From Deltaproteobacteria bacterium UBA2221 (GTDB lineage Bacteria; Desulfobacterota; Syntrophorhabdia; Syntrophorhabdales; WCHB1-27): DNA of 14,365 bases. The stretch's first letter is position 1, and every line of letters begins with the position of its first letter. Below are positions 7,186 through 14,365 of the stretch, one piece after another. A model generated the notes under the pieces. The model worked only from the letters and a program-made list of their open reading frames with translations, searched no databases and had not been told where the DNA came from. The position numbers and the translations under genes were made by a program. The DNA lies in the NCBI GenBank assembly GCA_002328485.1, contig DCUF01000012.1:17963-32327 (forward strand), given 5' to 3'.

Positions 7186-9309
7186 TTAGATGCTGCAGGC
7201 ATCAGCCGGGAAGCAGGTACCTCCTCCAGCCGTCTGCGCCTTGTCTGCAGAAGACACCTTCGATATTCTGCAAAGAAGGGCCTTCATCTCCGTGTAACCT
7301 GTTACAGGGTCACGCGGCTCAAGCTCGGTCAGGAAATTGCAGTTAGCCTTTTCCCAGCCATGCGGGACACTCAACACACCGCGAAGGAGCTTCTCCGTGG
7401 TCTGGGCCTTCATCTGAAGCTTGCCCTTGGGCGTCTCGATAAGCATCATGTCGCCATCGGCAATGCCATACTGGGCTGCTGTCTCTGGGTGGATCTCAGC
7501 CAGAGGCTCCGGTGCGGTCTTATGCACATACGAAATGCCTCTCAACTGCGTGTGGGTATACTCCGGAATTCTTGACCCGGTGGTAAGGATAACGGGGTAC
7601 TTCTTGTACATCTGGGGCGCGCTTACCGGGCTCTTGCTTGGCTCGATAGGCTTGGGCAGAGGATCATAGCCGTTTTCCTCCAGAGTCTGGGAGTAGAGTT
7701 CGATCTTTCCGGACGGTGTATTATACCGCTTACCCTGCACATATTTCATCTCGGCATAGTAGGCGCCCTCCGGATGGTCCTTGGTCAACTGTTCCCTGGT
7801 GAGTCCGCTTGGCTTCAAGAAGAAGTCGATGATCTCCTCTTCGGTGTTCCACGGGAAGAACTGACCGTAGCCCATTCTCCTGCCGATCTCCGTCCAAATC
7901 TTCCAATCCGGCCAGCACTCGCCGATGGGATCTATCACCTTCTTGCGAACCATGGCGTAGGGGATACAGTTCGTCACACCATAGACGTAACCAACACCGC
8001 TCTTCTCGAGGAACGAACAGGCAGGAAGGACGATATCGGCAAGCTTGGCGGTCTCTGTCATAAAGAGTTCTGATACGACCACAAATTCAAGGGCCTTGAT
8101 TGCTTCCTGGATGCGCTCGGAGTCAGGCAGCGTAACGGCAGGGTTCCCACCGGTGCAGATCATGCCCTTGATTGGATAGGGCTTGCCTTTTAGAACGGCG
8201 TCCGCAAAGAGCATCTGCTGGCCGTAAGGGGAGGTCCTTCCCCAGAAGCGCCGGAAAAGGGGATGTTCCTCCGTACCGATCGGGTCGCTGATCTCGGTGA
8301 CCCTCATGTCGCCCAAACGGATAAAGGGGATGTTCACCCATCCACCCTTGACGTCGATATTTCCTGTAATGGCCTGCATGATCGCATGCACCCTGTTGCC
8401 CTGGAAACCGTTCACGTGCTGGTCAATGGAGCACGTACCCGGCACGACGGAAGCCGGTTTTGACGTTGCGAACAAGCGGGCTATCTTTCTGATGTCTTCA
8501 GCCGGTACCCAGGTAAGCTCGGACATCTTCTCCGGTGTATACTGCTTCACGTGCTCGGTCAGCTTATCGAAGCCCAGGCAGTACTTCTCGACAAAATCCT
8601 TGTCATAGAGGCCTTCCCCTATGATGACATTCAGCATACCAAGGCAAAGGGCTGTATCCGTGCCCGGTCTGATCTGAATATGGATGCCTCTTTCGGCCAT
8701 GGGAATTTTCTTCGGGTCTACGATGATGACGTGCTCGAGGGTTCCCTCGTCCATGGCATTGTATATCTTCCTGCCCACGGTTACCCTTGAGTTGTCCATA
8801 TTCTGACCGAAGACGATAATACACTTGGCATTCCACGGCTCTTCAATCGGATAACCACCGAAGGTCATCTGACGGGCCATGATGCGGGACCGAAAGCAGT
8901 TGCCCTCTACCGACAATAGGTTCGGTGTCCCATAAACGCCCCGGAATCTCTGTGCATAGGCAGCCAGCTCAATGTTCTCCGTTCCCAGGGAGCCGGTATA
9001 CACGGCCAGCGCCTTTGCGCCATACTTGTCTTTTATCTCCTGAAACTTCTGGGCTATCGTATCCAGCGCCCAGTCCCATGTTACGCGCTCCCACGTACCG
9101 TCGGTCCTTTTTTTCATGGGGTAGGTCAGCCTATCCTTGGAATAGACCCACTCAGGTAGCGCGGCACCGCGAGGACATAACTCGCCCTTGCTGATGGGGT
9201 GCTCCTTCATGCCCTCGACCTTTACAAGTTTGCCGTCTTCTACATAGGCGTTTATCCCACAACTGTTGATACACATGATGCAGTCTGATTTGATTATTTC
9301 CGTCGCCAT
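7186..9309 (-). CDS. Mo/W-bis-MGD oxidoreductase (DMSO reductase superfamily), catalytic subunit, not a canonical formate dehydrogenase
   Basis: A 707-residue protein without a Tat signal peptide, so cytoplasmic. Four N-terminal Cys (C10, C13, C17, C45) form the usual [4Fe-4S] site. Bis-MGD-binding segments follow throughout, ending in the C-terminal cap domain (about 570-690, with TPSGKIELYS at 531-540). The probable metal ligand is C138 in EGNCFRSR. Formate dehydrogenases have Cys/Sec followed by His here, but this protein has Phe. It also lacks the FDH NTERR motif after the EKxG block, reading EKSGVGYVYG (435-444). The sequence is closer to acetylene-hydratase-, thiosulfate- or polysulfide-reductase-like clades (by eye). 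A GGREGETTPG-free tail ends in two extra Cys (C699, C705). A GGAGG ribosome site precedes the ATG. It is the last gene of the operon, behind diaphorase-type subunits, suggesting a soluble NAD(P)-linked dehydrogenase or reductase. Its substrate is unknown. Confidence 0.85.
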   Translation of the reverse strand: MATEIIKSDCIMCINSCGINAYVEDGKLVKVEGMKEHPISKGELCPRGAALPEWVYSKDRLTYPMKKRTDGTWERVTWDWALDTIAQKFQEIKDKYGAKALAVYTGSLGTENIELAAYAQRFRGVYGTPNLLSVEGNCFRSRIMARQMTFGGYPIEEPWNAKCIIVFGQNMDNSRVTVGRKIYNAMDEGTLEHVIIVDPKKIPMAERGIHIQIRPGTDTALCLGMLNVIIGEGLYDKDFVEKYCLGFDKLTEHVKQYTPEKMSELTWVPAEDIRKIARLFATSKPASVVPGTCSIDQHVNGFQGNRVHAIMQAITGNIDVKGGWVNIPFIRLGDMRVTEISDPIGTEEHPLFRRFWGRTSPYGQQMLFADAVLKGKPYPIKGMICTGGNPAVTLPDSERIQEAIKALEFVVVSELFMTETAKLADIVLPACSFLEKSGVGYVYGVTNCIPYAMVRKKVIDPIGECWPDWKIWTEIGRRMGYGQFFPWNTEEEIIDFFLKPSGLTREQLTKDHPEGAYYAEMKYVQGKRYNTPSGKIELYSQTLEENGYDPLPKPIEPSKSPVSAPQMYKKYPVILTTGSRIPEYTHTQLRGISYVHKTAPEPLAEIHPETAAQYGIADGDMMLIETPKGKLQMKAQTTEKLLRGVLSVPHGWEKANCNFLTELEPRDPVTGYTEMKALLCRISKVSSADKAQTAGGGTCFPADACSI

Positions 9310-9396
9310 GCTCCTACCTCCCTATTAACCATGTCTTCATTCTTAGTGAGTTTCTATCTAAGCTCTTCGTCACCCTCGAAGCGCTTAAACCCTTAT

Positions 9397-10020
9397 CTAT
9401 TCGCCCTCCCCGTCTTCCGAGGCGGAGTGCGGGGGAAACGAGAGTCCTTCCGTCAAAAAGTACGCTGCCTGCAAATAGGATGTAGGGCAGAGGGGAAAGC
9501 ATTCCTTACACTTCCAGCACTCTTTCGACGCTATCTCTGGAATAAAGTTGATCTGTCTCGTCGGTCCCTGGTCCGCGAAGGCGATGGCATTGGCCTTCTT
9601 CACCTCAGCACAGTACCGCACGCAGAGCCCGCACAGGATACAGAACGAAGGCTCTTTCTCAAAGCTCGCAGGGTCTGCCCCGTACTCTTTGCCGTACTCC
9701 TCCAGCGCTGGAGCGCCGGGTGCATGGGCCAGGAGCATCTCCAGGATGGTCTTTCTGATTTCATCTATGTCTTCCGACCTGGTCCTTACGATCAGATTCT
9801 GCTCTACCGGGTAGACGCATGAAGCAACCAGGCTTGTTCTGCCCTGTGCTTCTACTTCTACGGTGCAAAGCCGGCAGGCACCGTAAGGCTCCAATCCTTC
9901 GTGGTTGCAAAGTGTTGGGATAGTGATGCCAACGCTTTTCGCTGCCTCCAAAACGGTGGTCCCCTCCTTTGTTTCAACCTGACGGTCGTCAATGGTCAGG
10001 GAGATCTTACCCGTACTCAT
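9397..10020 (-). CDS. NuoG-N/HoxU-like electron-transfer subunit with one [2Fe-2S] and two [4Fe-4S] clusters
   Basis: A 207-residue soluble iron-sulfur protein. Residues 1-80 form a plant-type [2Fe-2S] ferredoxin domain with C38, C49, C52 and C68. Two [4Fe-4S] sites follow: C127, C130, C133, C137 and C168, C171, C174, C178. In NuoG and HoxU a His-Cys3 cluster lies between these; here H99 remains in LLAHAPGAP but the following cysteines are absent, so that cluster is missing. The role is probably to carry electrons between the NuoEF-type diaphorase and the Mo/W enzyme encoded 87 bases downstream. GGAGG lies 8 bases before the ATG. It lies 52 bases after the diaphorase gene and is clearly in the same operon. 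Confidence 0.88.
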   Translation of the reverse strand: MSTGKISLTIDDRQVETKEGTTVLEAAKSVGITIPTLCNHEGLEPYGACRLCTVEVEAQGRTSLVASCVYPVEQNLIVRTRSEDIDEIRKTILEMLLAHAPGAPALEEYGKEYGADPASFEKEPSFCILCGLCVRYCAEVKKANAIAFADQGPTRQINFIPEIASKECWKCKECFPLCPTSYLQAAYFLTEGLSFPPHSASEDGEGE

Positions 10021-10072
10021 ATATAAATCCTCCGAGTGGCTCTAATATATTCTTCCATCAGTACCCGCTGCC

Positions 10073-13000
10073 CTACCGTGCCTCTAAGTCACACCGCAGA
10101 CAACGCGCCGTCTCCATCTTCGCTCTTTCGGCATCCCAGCCGAGAACAACCTGAGCGTAGCTCTTGCATCTCTCCTCGACGGGCAGCATGTCAACCGGCG
10201 GCCTGTATTTCTCGCCTTCGGCCTCTTCCGCGTTAAACGCTGCCGGCTCACCCTCCGGCGGGGCCAGGACTTCGTCAATTACCCCTTCGCCGCCGAGGTA
10301 TTTATCCATAGCCATGGCAGCTTCACGACCCAGGGCAATCGCCTCAATAACGGATGCCGGACCGATGGTCACATCGCCACCTGCAAACACGCCTTCACGG
10401 GGTGTTGCGAGGGTATCAGCGTCCACCTTGATCCTACCGCCCCTTCCGAGAGCCAAACCGAACTTCTCTGGTACGATGGACTCCTGACCAATAGCCTTTA
10501 CGAGGACGTCATACTGTTTGACGAAGGCACTGTCCTCAATCGCAACCGGGGTACGCCTACCGCTTGCATCGACGTCGCCAAGCTCCATACGAATCAGCTT
10601 TACCTTTACCTTGCCGTCTTCCTTCTTTGCCTTGATCGGCGTAGCCAGATAAACGATCTCCACGCCTTCCTCAAGGGCTTCCTCTATCTCTTCTATGCTG
10701 GCGGGCATCTCGTCCCGGGTCCGGCGGTAGACGATCGAAACCTCGCTCGCTCCGAGACGACGGGCCGTACGGGCAGCGTCTATGGCAACGTTTCCGCCTC
10801 CCACGACCAATACCCTATCCCCAACCTTCACTTCCTGGCCCAGGTTAACTTCCCTGAGAATATCTATACCGTCCACGATGCCGGGGGTTGTTTCCCCGTC
10901 CATTCCCATGCTCGTGCCGCGGTGGGCGCCCACACCGACAAAAACCGTGTTGAACCCTTGAGCGAAAAGCTCGTCCAACGACTCTACAAGGCTGTTCGTC
11001 TTTATCGTTACACCGATGTCTTCGATTTCCTTAATCTCCTTGTCCAGAACCGCCTCGGGCAACCGGTATGAAGGTATACCTACCCGCATCATGCCACCGG
11101 TCTTCGGCAGGGCTTCAAATACAGTCACGCTATGTCCCAATTTGGCCATGTAGTAGGCCGCTGTGAGTCCGGCAGGTCCTGAACCTACGATGGCCACCTT
11201 CTTTCCCGTTGCAGGGGCTGCCTTGAAGTTCTTCTTCCATGATCCGTCATCATGATCCACGGCGAAGCGCTTCAGCTCCCTGATCGCTATGGCCTCTTCG
11301 AGCTCTCCACGCCGACACTTCCCTTCGCAATAGTGGACACACACATAACCGCACACGGCAGGGAACGGGATCTTCTCACGAATAATAGCAACTGCGTCTC
11401 CATACTTCCCTGCTCCGATGGCCCGGACGTACCGTGGCACATCAACGCCAGCCGGACACGCGTTCTGACAGGGCGATTTCACCAGTTTCTTACATACCCC
11501 TGCCCGGCAGTGATGCTTCTTGATATGCTCCTCGTACTCGTTCCTGAAGTAACGCAAGGTACTCAGAACGGGGCTGGGAGCCGTCTTTCCAAGGGCACAC
11601 AACGACGCGGATGCCGTGGTCTTGGCCAGCCTCTCGAGGCGGTCAAGATCGCTCATCTGAGCCTTGCCCTGGGTGATGTTCGTGAGGATCTTCAGCATCT
11701 GCCTGATACCCTCACGGCACGGCACGCATTTGCCGCATGATTCCTCGGTGAGGAAGGCCATAAAGTAGCGGGCCATGTCCACCATGCAGGTATCTTCATC
11801 CATGACGATCATGCCGCCTGAGCCCATGATCGCACCGACTTTTGCTAATTCGTCAAAGTCGACCCCGCGGTCCAGATGTTCGGTAGGGATACATCCGCCT
11901 GACGGTCCACCGGTCTGGACGGCCTTAAACTTCTTCTTTCGCGGAACACCGCCCCCGACCTTATAGATGATGTCTTTGAGGGTTGCGCCCATAGGCACTT
12001 CCACAAGACCCGTATTGTTTACCTTACCCACTAATGAAAATATCTTGGTGCCCTTGCTTCCAGGTGTGCCAACGGCCGCGAAGAAATTCGCTCCGTTATT
12101 GATGATCACGGGGACGTTGACCCACGTCTCCACGTTGTTGATGTTTGTCGGCATGCCCCAAAGCCCGCTCTGAGCGGGAAACGGCGGCCGCGCCTTCGGC
12201 TCGCCAGGCTTGCCTTCGAGGGACCTCAGAAGGGCTGTCTCTTCACCGCACACGAAGGCACCGGCCCCCTGTGCTACCTCCACGCTGAAATCAAAGCCCG
12301 ACCCGAGGATGTTCTTGCCGAGAAAACCGGCCTCTTCAGCCTGCTTAATGGCTATGTTTACGTTTTCAACCGCCAGCGGGTATTCCTGGCGGACGTAGAT
12401 ATAACCCTGATTCGCACCGATGGCGTAGGCACCGATGACAAGACCTTCGAGGACGGCGTGGGGGTTGCCTTCCAGCAAGCTTCTATCCATGTAGGCCCCA
12501 GGGTCGCCTTCATCGGCATTTACGACCACATACTTCGTATCGCCAGGGTTATTCCGGGCAAATTCCCACTTCTTGCCTGTAGGGAATCCTGCACCGCCCC
12601 TTCCTCTCAGCCCTGCCTCCTTCACCATATCGATGACCTGCTCCGGCTTCATCTCGCACAAAGCCTTTGCCAAGGCAGCGTAGCCGCCGACCGCGAGGTA
12701 GTCATCCATATGCTTGGGATCGACCTTACTGTTTGAGCTGAAGACGATTCTTCCCTGGTTCTTGTAGAAGGGGATGTCTGCCTCGTGGGCTATCTTCTCG
12801 CCGGTGGAGGGATCCGTATAAAGCAACCGCTCCACAAGCCTGTTTTCCTTTATGGTCTCAGATATGATCTCGGCAACGTCGGCAGCGGCTACGTTGAAAT
12901 AGCATATCTTCTCCGGGTGGATATCAATGATGGGGCCTTTCTCACAAAAACCGTGGCAGCCCGTCCTCTTGAACTCCACCGAACCGGCCAAGCCTTGCTT

Positions 13001-13159
13001 TTCAAGCTCGCTTTCGATAGCCGTTGCGACCTCTGCACTGCTGGAAGCATTGCAGGCCGACCCTGAACAAAGGGAAATCAGCCGCTTGTTCGGGTCTATC
13101 TTCGACCGGAGGTTCTTCCTGTATTCTTCCAATTCGGCTGGTGAATTTATCTTAGTCAT
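10073..13159 (-). CDS. NuoF-GltD fusion: NADH-binding diaphorase joined to an FAD/NADP(H) oxidoreductase module
   Basis: A 1028-residue soluble flavo-iron-sulfur protein with three parts. Residues about 20-105 are a thioredoxin-like [2Fe-2S] domain (C31, C36, C68, C72). Residues about 130-550 are NuoF/HoxF/HydB: the FMN/NADH glycine-rich GRGGAGFPTG (186-195), VVNADEGDPG (212-221) and the N3 [4Fe-4S] site C475, C478, C481, C521. From about 550 it is GltD/NfnB-like: eight Cys (C551, C556, C564, C568, C603, C607, C611, C615) fit two [4Fe-4S] clusters, GSGPAG (659-664) binds FAD, and GGGNVAIDAAR (787-797) with YRR (811-813) is typical of NADP(H) binding. The end is the ARCLRCD motif common to GltD relatives. 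It starts 10 bases after the NuoE-like gene. The protein could pass electrons between NAD(H), NADP(H) and ferredoxin, or bifurcate them (inference). No frameshift is needed; the fusion is a single open frame. Confidence 0.92.
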   Translation of the reverse strand: MTKINSPAELEEYRKNLRSKIDPNKRLISLCSGSACNASSSAEVATAIESELEKQGLAGSVEFKRTGCHGFCEKGPIIDIHPEKICYFNVAAADVAEIISETIKENRLVERLLYTDPSTGEKIAHEADIPFYKNQGRIVFSSNSKVDPKHMDDYLAVGGYAALAKALCEMKPEQVIDMVKEAGLRGRGGAGFPTGKKWEFARNNPGDTKYVVVNADEGDPGAYMDRSLLEGNPHAVLEGLVIGAYAIGANQGYIYVRQEYPLAVENVNIAIKQAEEAGFLGKNILGSGFDFSVEVAQGAGAFVCGEETALLRSLEGKPGEPKARPPFPAQSGLWGMPTNINNVETWVNVPVIINNGANFFAAVGTPGSKGTKIFSLVGKVNNTGLVEVPMGATLKDIIYKVGGGVPRKKKFKAVQTGGPSGGCIPTEHLDRGVDFDELAKVGAIMGSGGMIVMDEDTCMVDMARYFMAFLTEESCGKCVPCREGIRQMLKILTNITQGKAQMSDLDRLERLAKTTASASLCALGKTAPSPVLSTLRYFRNEYEEHIKKHHCRAGVCKKLVKSPCQNACPAGVDVPRYVRAIGAGKYGDAVAIIREKIPFPAVCGYVCVHYCEGKCRRGELEEAIAIRELKRFAVDHDDGSWKKNFKAAPATGKKVAIVGSGPAGLTAAYYMAKLGHSVTVFEALPKTGGMMRVGIPSYRLPEAVLDKEIKEIEDIGVTIKTNSLVESLDELFAQGFNTVFVGVGAHRGTSMGMDGETTPGIVDGIDILREVNLGQEVKVGDRVLVVGGGNVAIDAARTARRLGASEVSIVYRRTRDEMPASIEEIEEALEEGVEIVYLATPIKAKKEDGKVKVKLIRMELGDVDASGRRTPVAIEDSAFVKQYDVLVKAIGQESIVPEKFGLALGRGGRIKVDADTLATPREGVFAGGDVTIGPASVIEAIALGREAAMAMDKYLGGEGVIDEVLAPPEGEPAAFNAEEAEGEKYRPPVDMLPVEERCKSYAQVVLGWDAERAKMETARCLRCDLEAR

Positions 13160-13169
13160 GATTATGCCC

Positions 13170-13628
13170 TTACTCGTAGTTTTTCAACACTTCTTCCGCC
13201 CTTGCCGGCGCCATCTTACCATGGGTCTTGCCGTCAACCTCCATGACTGGGCCCAAGGCACAACAGCCTAGGCAGTTGACAGTCTTCAGGCTGAACTTTA
13301 GTTCCGCATCCGTCTGCCCCGGTTTGATCCCCGTCAGGTTCTCGACCGCATCTAACACGCGAGCCCCACCCCGAACGTGGCAGGCCGTTCCCATGCATAC
13401 ATGCACTTCATGACGTCCTTTCGGTGCCAGACTAAAAGCCTTGTAGAAGGTTACGATGTGCTGAATACGACTCATCGGCACATCCAGTTTCTCGCTTACC
13501 TTCTGCAGTACCTCCCTCGGAAGCCAGCGGTGTTCCCGCTGAATCTCCAGTAGGGCCTGAATTACCGACCCGCTGCCCTTCGCGGCATATTTATCGATAA
13601 TCTGGTCTACTTTTTCCATGTCATCCAT
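13170..13628 (-). CDS. NuoE-like [2Fe-2S] subunit of the diaphorase
   Basis: A 152-residue thioredoxin-fold [2Fe-2S] protein of the NuoE/HndA/HydC family. From this start the cluster Cys are C78 and C83 (HVCMGTACHVRGG) and C119 and C123 (NCLGCCALGP), preceded by the family's N-terminal helical region with HRWLP and TFYKAF. ATG 13628 is preferred because GGAGG lies 8 bases upstream; an in-frame ATG at 13643 has no ribosome site and would add five residues. It lies 24 bases after the MvhD-type gene and 10 before the NuoF-GltD gene. In related complexes NuoE pairs with NuoF to pass electrons to or from NAD(H). Confidence 0.92.
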   Translation of the reverse strand: MDDMEKVDQIIDKYAAKGSGSVIQALLEIQREHRWLPREVLQKVSEKLDVPMSRIQHIVTFYKAFSLAPKGRHEVHVCMGTACHVRGGARVLDAVENLTGIKPGQTDAELKFSLKTVNCLGCCALGPVMEVDGKTHGKMAPARAEEVLKNYE

Positions 13629-13652
13629 GACCGCAACCTCCATTATGGCCTT

Positions 13653-14365
13653 TTACGCCCTTGCCTGTTCTTTCACACCAGGCAGAAGCAGGACCTTCTG
13701 CTTCTCATCGAGCTTTACCAGCCCCTGTCTTACCGAAATACCGACCAGTCTTGCCACCTCGCCAGTCTCTATACCGAGTTTCTGTGAAATTTCGGCATTT
13801 GAGCAGGGGCCATCCTTCAAAAGAGCCATTATGAGGCTCGTATCTATCTTGTCGGCAATCAGCTCGCGGAACAGTTTATCCATCTCTTCGCTATCGTAAA
13901 ATTTCTCGTATTCTTCTACAGACCCGACGGCTACCCTCAGCCTCTCACGCTCCACAAGCTTGATCCAGGGCAGCAGGTTTTTGACTGTTTCCAGCCTGCT
14001 TTTCAGAAGACCTTCGTCTAAACCCTCGCTCTTGCCCAGCGGGCCAATCTCTCGAACCTTGGCGGCGACGTCGTTCATCACCTCGGCAAAACGTATTCCT
14101 TCCGAGGCTCCCAGCCACTCTAGTCTCAATCTTTCCGGATTAATCCCTATCAGCTTCAAAATCCTCTTTGTCAGCTTTATCATTCCCAAGGCGTGGTAGT
14201 TGCCCTCGGTGACATAGTGACACTCTCCAGGCCAGCAACCGCCGACGTACACTCCGTCGGCCCCGTTCTCAAAGGCCCTTATCACGTAAGCAGGATCAAC
14301 CCTTCCGGTACACATTACACGCACTAGTCTTATCTCCGGCGAATATTGCAGTCTGGAAACTCCAG
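13653..14365 (-). CDS. MvhD/FrhD-type iron-sulfur protein with C-terminal winged-helix-like extension (5' end beyond the window)
   Basis: The reading frame is open to the right edge, where it continues the family pattern (GVSRLQYSPEIRLVRVMC), so the gene starts outside the window; 236 residues are visible. The first ~100 are the MvhD/FrhD (methyl-viologen-reducing hydrogenase delta) domain: VMCTGRVDP, GADGVYVGGCWPGECHY and EWLGASEG are hallmarks, with Cys for its [2Fe-2S] site. MvhD normally carries electrons into HdrA, the bifurcating heterodisulfide reductase subunit. After a helical linker, the last ~70 residues (from about IADKIDTSLIMALL) read as a winged helix-turn-helix (DGPCSNAEISQKLGIETGEVARLV, here summarised by NAEISQKLG and QGLVKLDE). 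It stops 24 bases before the NuoE-like gene. An HdrA-like gene may lie just upstream, outside the window (inference). Confidence 0.88.
   Translation of the reverse strand, partial: GVSRLQYSPEIRLVRVMCTGRVDPAYVIRAFENGADGVYVGGCWPGECHYVTEGNYHALGMIKLTKRILKLIGINPERLRLEWLGASEGIRFAEVMNDVAAKVREIGPLGKSEGLDEGLLKSRLETVKNLLPWIKLVERERLRVAVGSVEEYEKFYDSEEMDKLFRELIADKIDTSLIMALLKDGPCSNAEISQKLGIETGEVARLVGISVRQGLVKLDEKQKVLLLPGVKEQARA

Noticed and set aside
7186..9309. Naming the Mo/W protein formate dehydrogenase alpha subunit
   Set aside because: The operon context fits, but the Cys is followed by Phe instead of the catalytic His and the NTERR motif is missing, so only a superfamily name is supported.

Overview
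This window looks like chromosomal DNA of an anaerobic bacterium, most likely a syntrophic or sulfate-reducing member of the former Deltaproteobacteria (Desulfobacterota). That placement is inferred from gene content: an MvhD-type protein, a NuoE/NuoF-type diaphorase with a fused GltD module, and a Mo/W-bis-MGD enzyme in one soluble operon, beside FemAB-, Rnk- and YgbA-like genes. No tRNA, rRNA, CRISPR array, transposase or phage gene was seen.

The left half (1-6829) is on the plus strand. It starts with a large protein joining a PEP-synthase-type ATP-binding module to a C-terminal nucleotidyltransferase, followed closely by a metallophosphoesterase. A 608-base intergenic region then holds several inverted repeats and a good sigma-54 -24/-12 element. 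It leads into a FemAB/GNAT-type aminoacyltransferase, a 136-residue Rnk homologue and a YgbA-family ('nitrous oxide-stimulated promoter') cysteine-rich protein.

The centre (6830-7185) is the meeting point of two convergent transcription units. It holds two overlapping very short plus-strand reading frames (15 and 32 codons, TAATG junction) and a strong intrinsic terminator that ends the minus-strand operon.

The right half (7186-14365) is one minus-strand operon that enters from beyond the right edge. In transcription order it encodes: an MvhD-type iron-sulfur protein with a C-terminal winged-helix-like extension (5' end outside the window); a NuoE-like [2Fe-2S] protein; a 1028-residue fusion of a thioredoxin-like [2Fe-2S] domain, NuoF and a GltD/NfnB-like FAD-NADP(H) module; a 207-residue NuoG-N/HoxU-like protein; and a 707-residue Mo/W-bis-MGD oxidoreductase. 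The set resembles the soluble NAD-linked, possibly electron-bifurcating, formate dehydrogenase and hydrogenase complexes. Three features set it apart. The diaphorase appears to carry two nicotinamide sites. The Mo/W enzyme lacks the Cys/Sec-His pair expected of formate dehydrogenase. An MvhD protein would allow a link to a heterodisulfide-reductase-like partner. This operon is the best candidate in the window for an undescribed system; its substrate and electron carriers cannot be settled from sequence alone.
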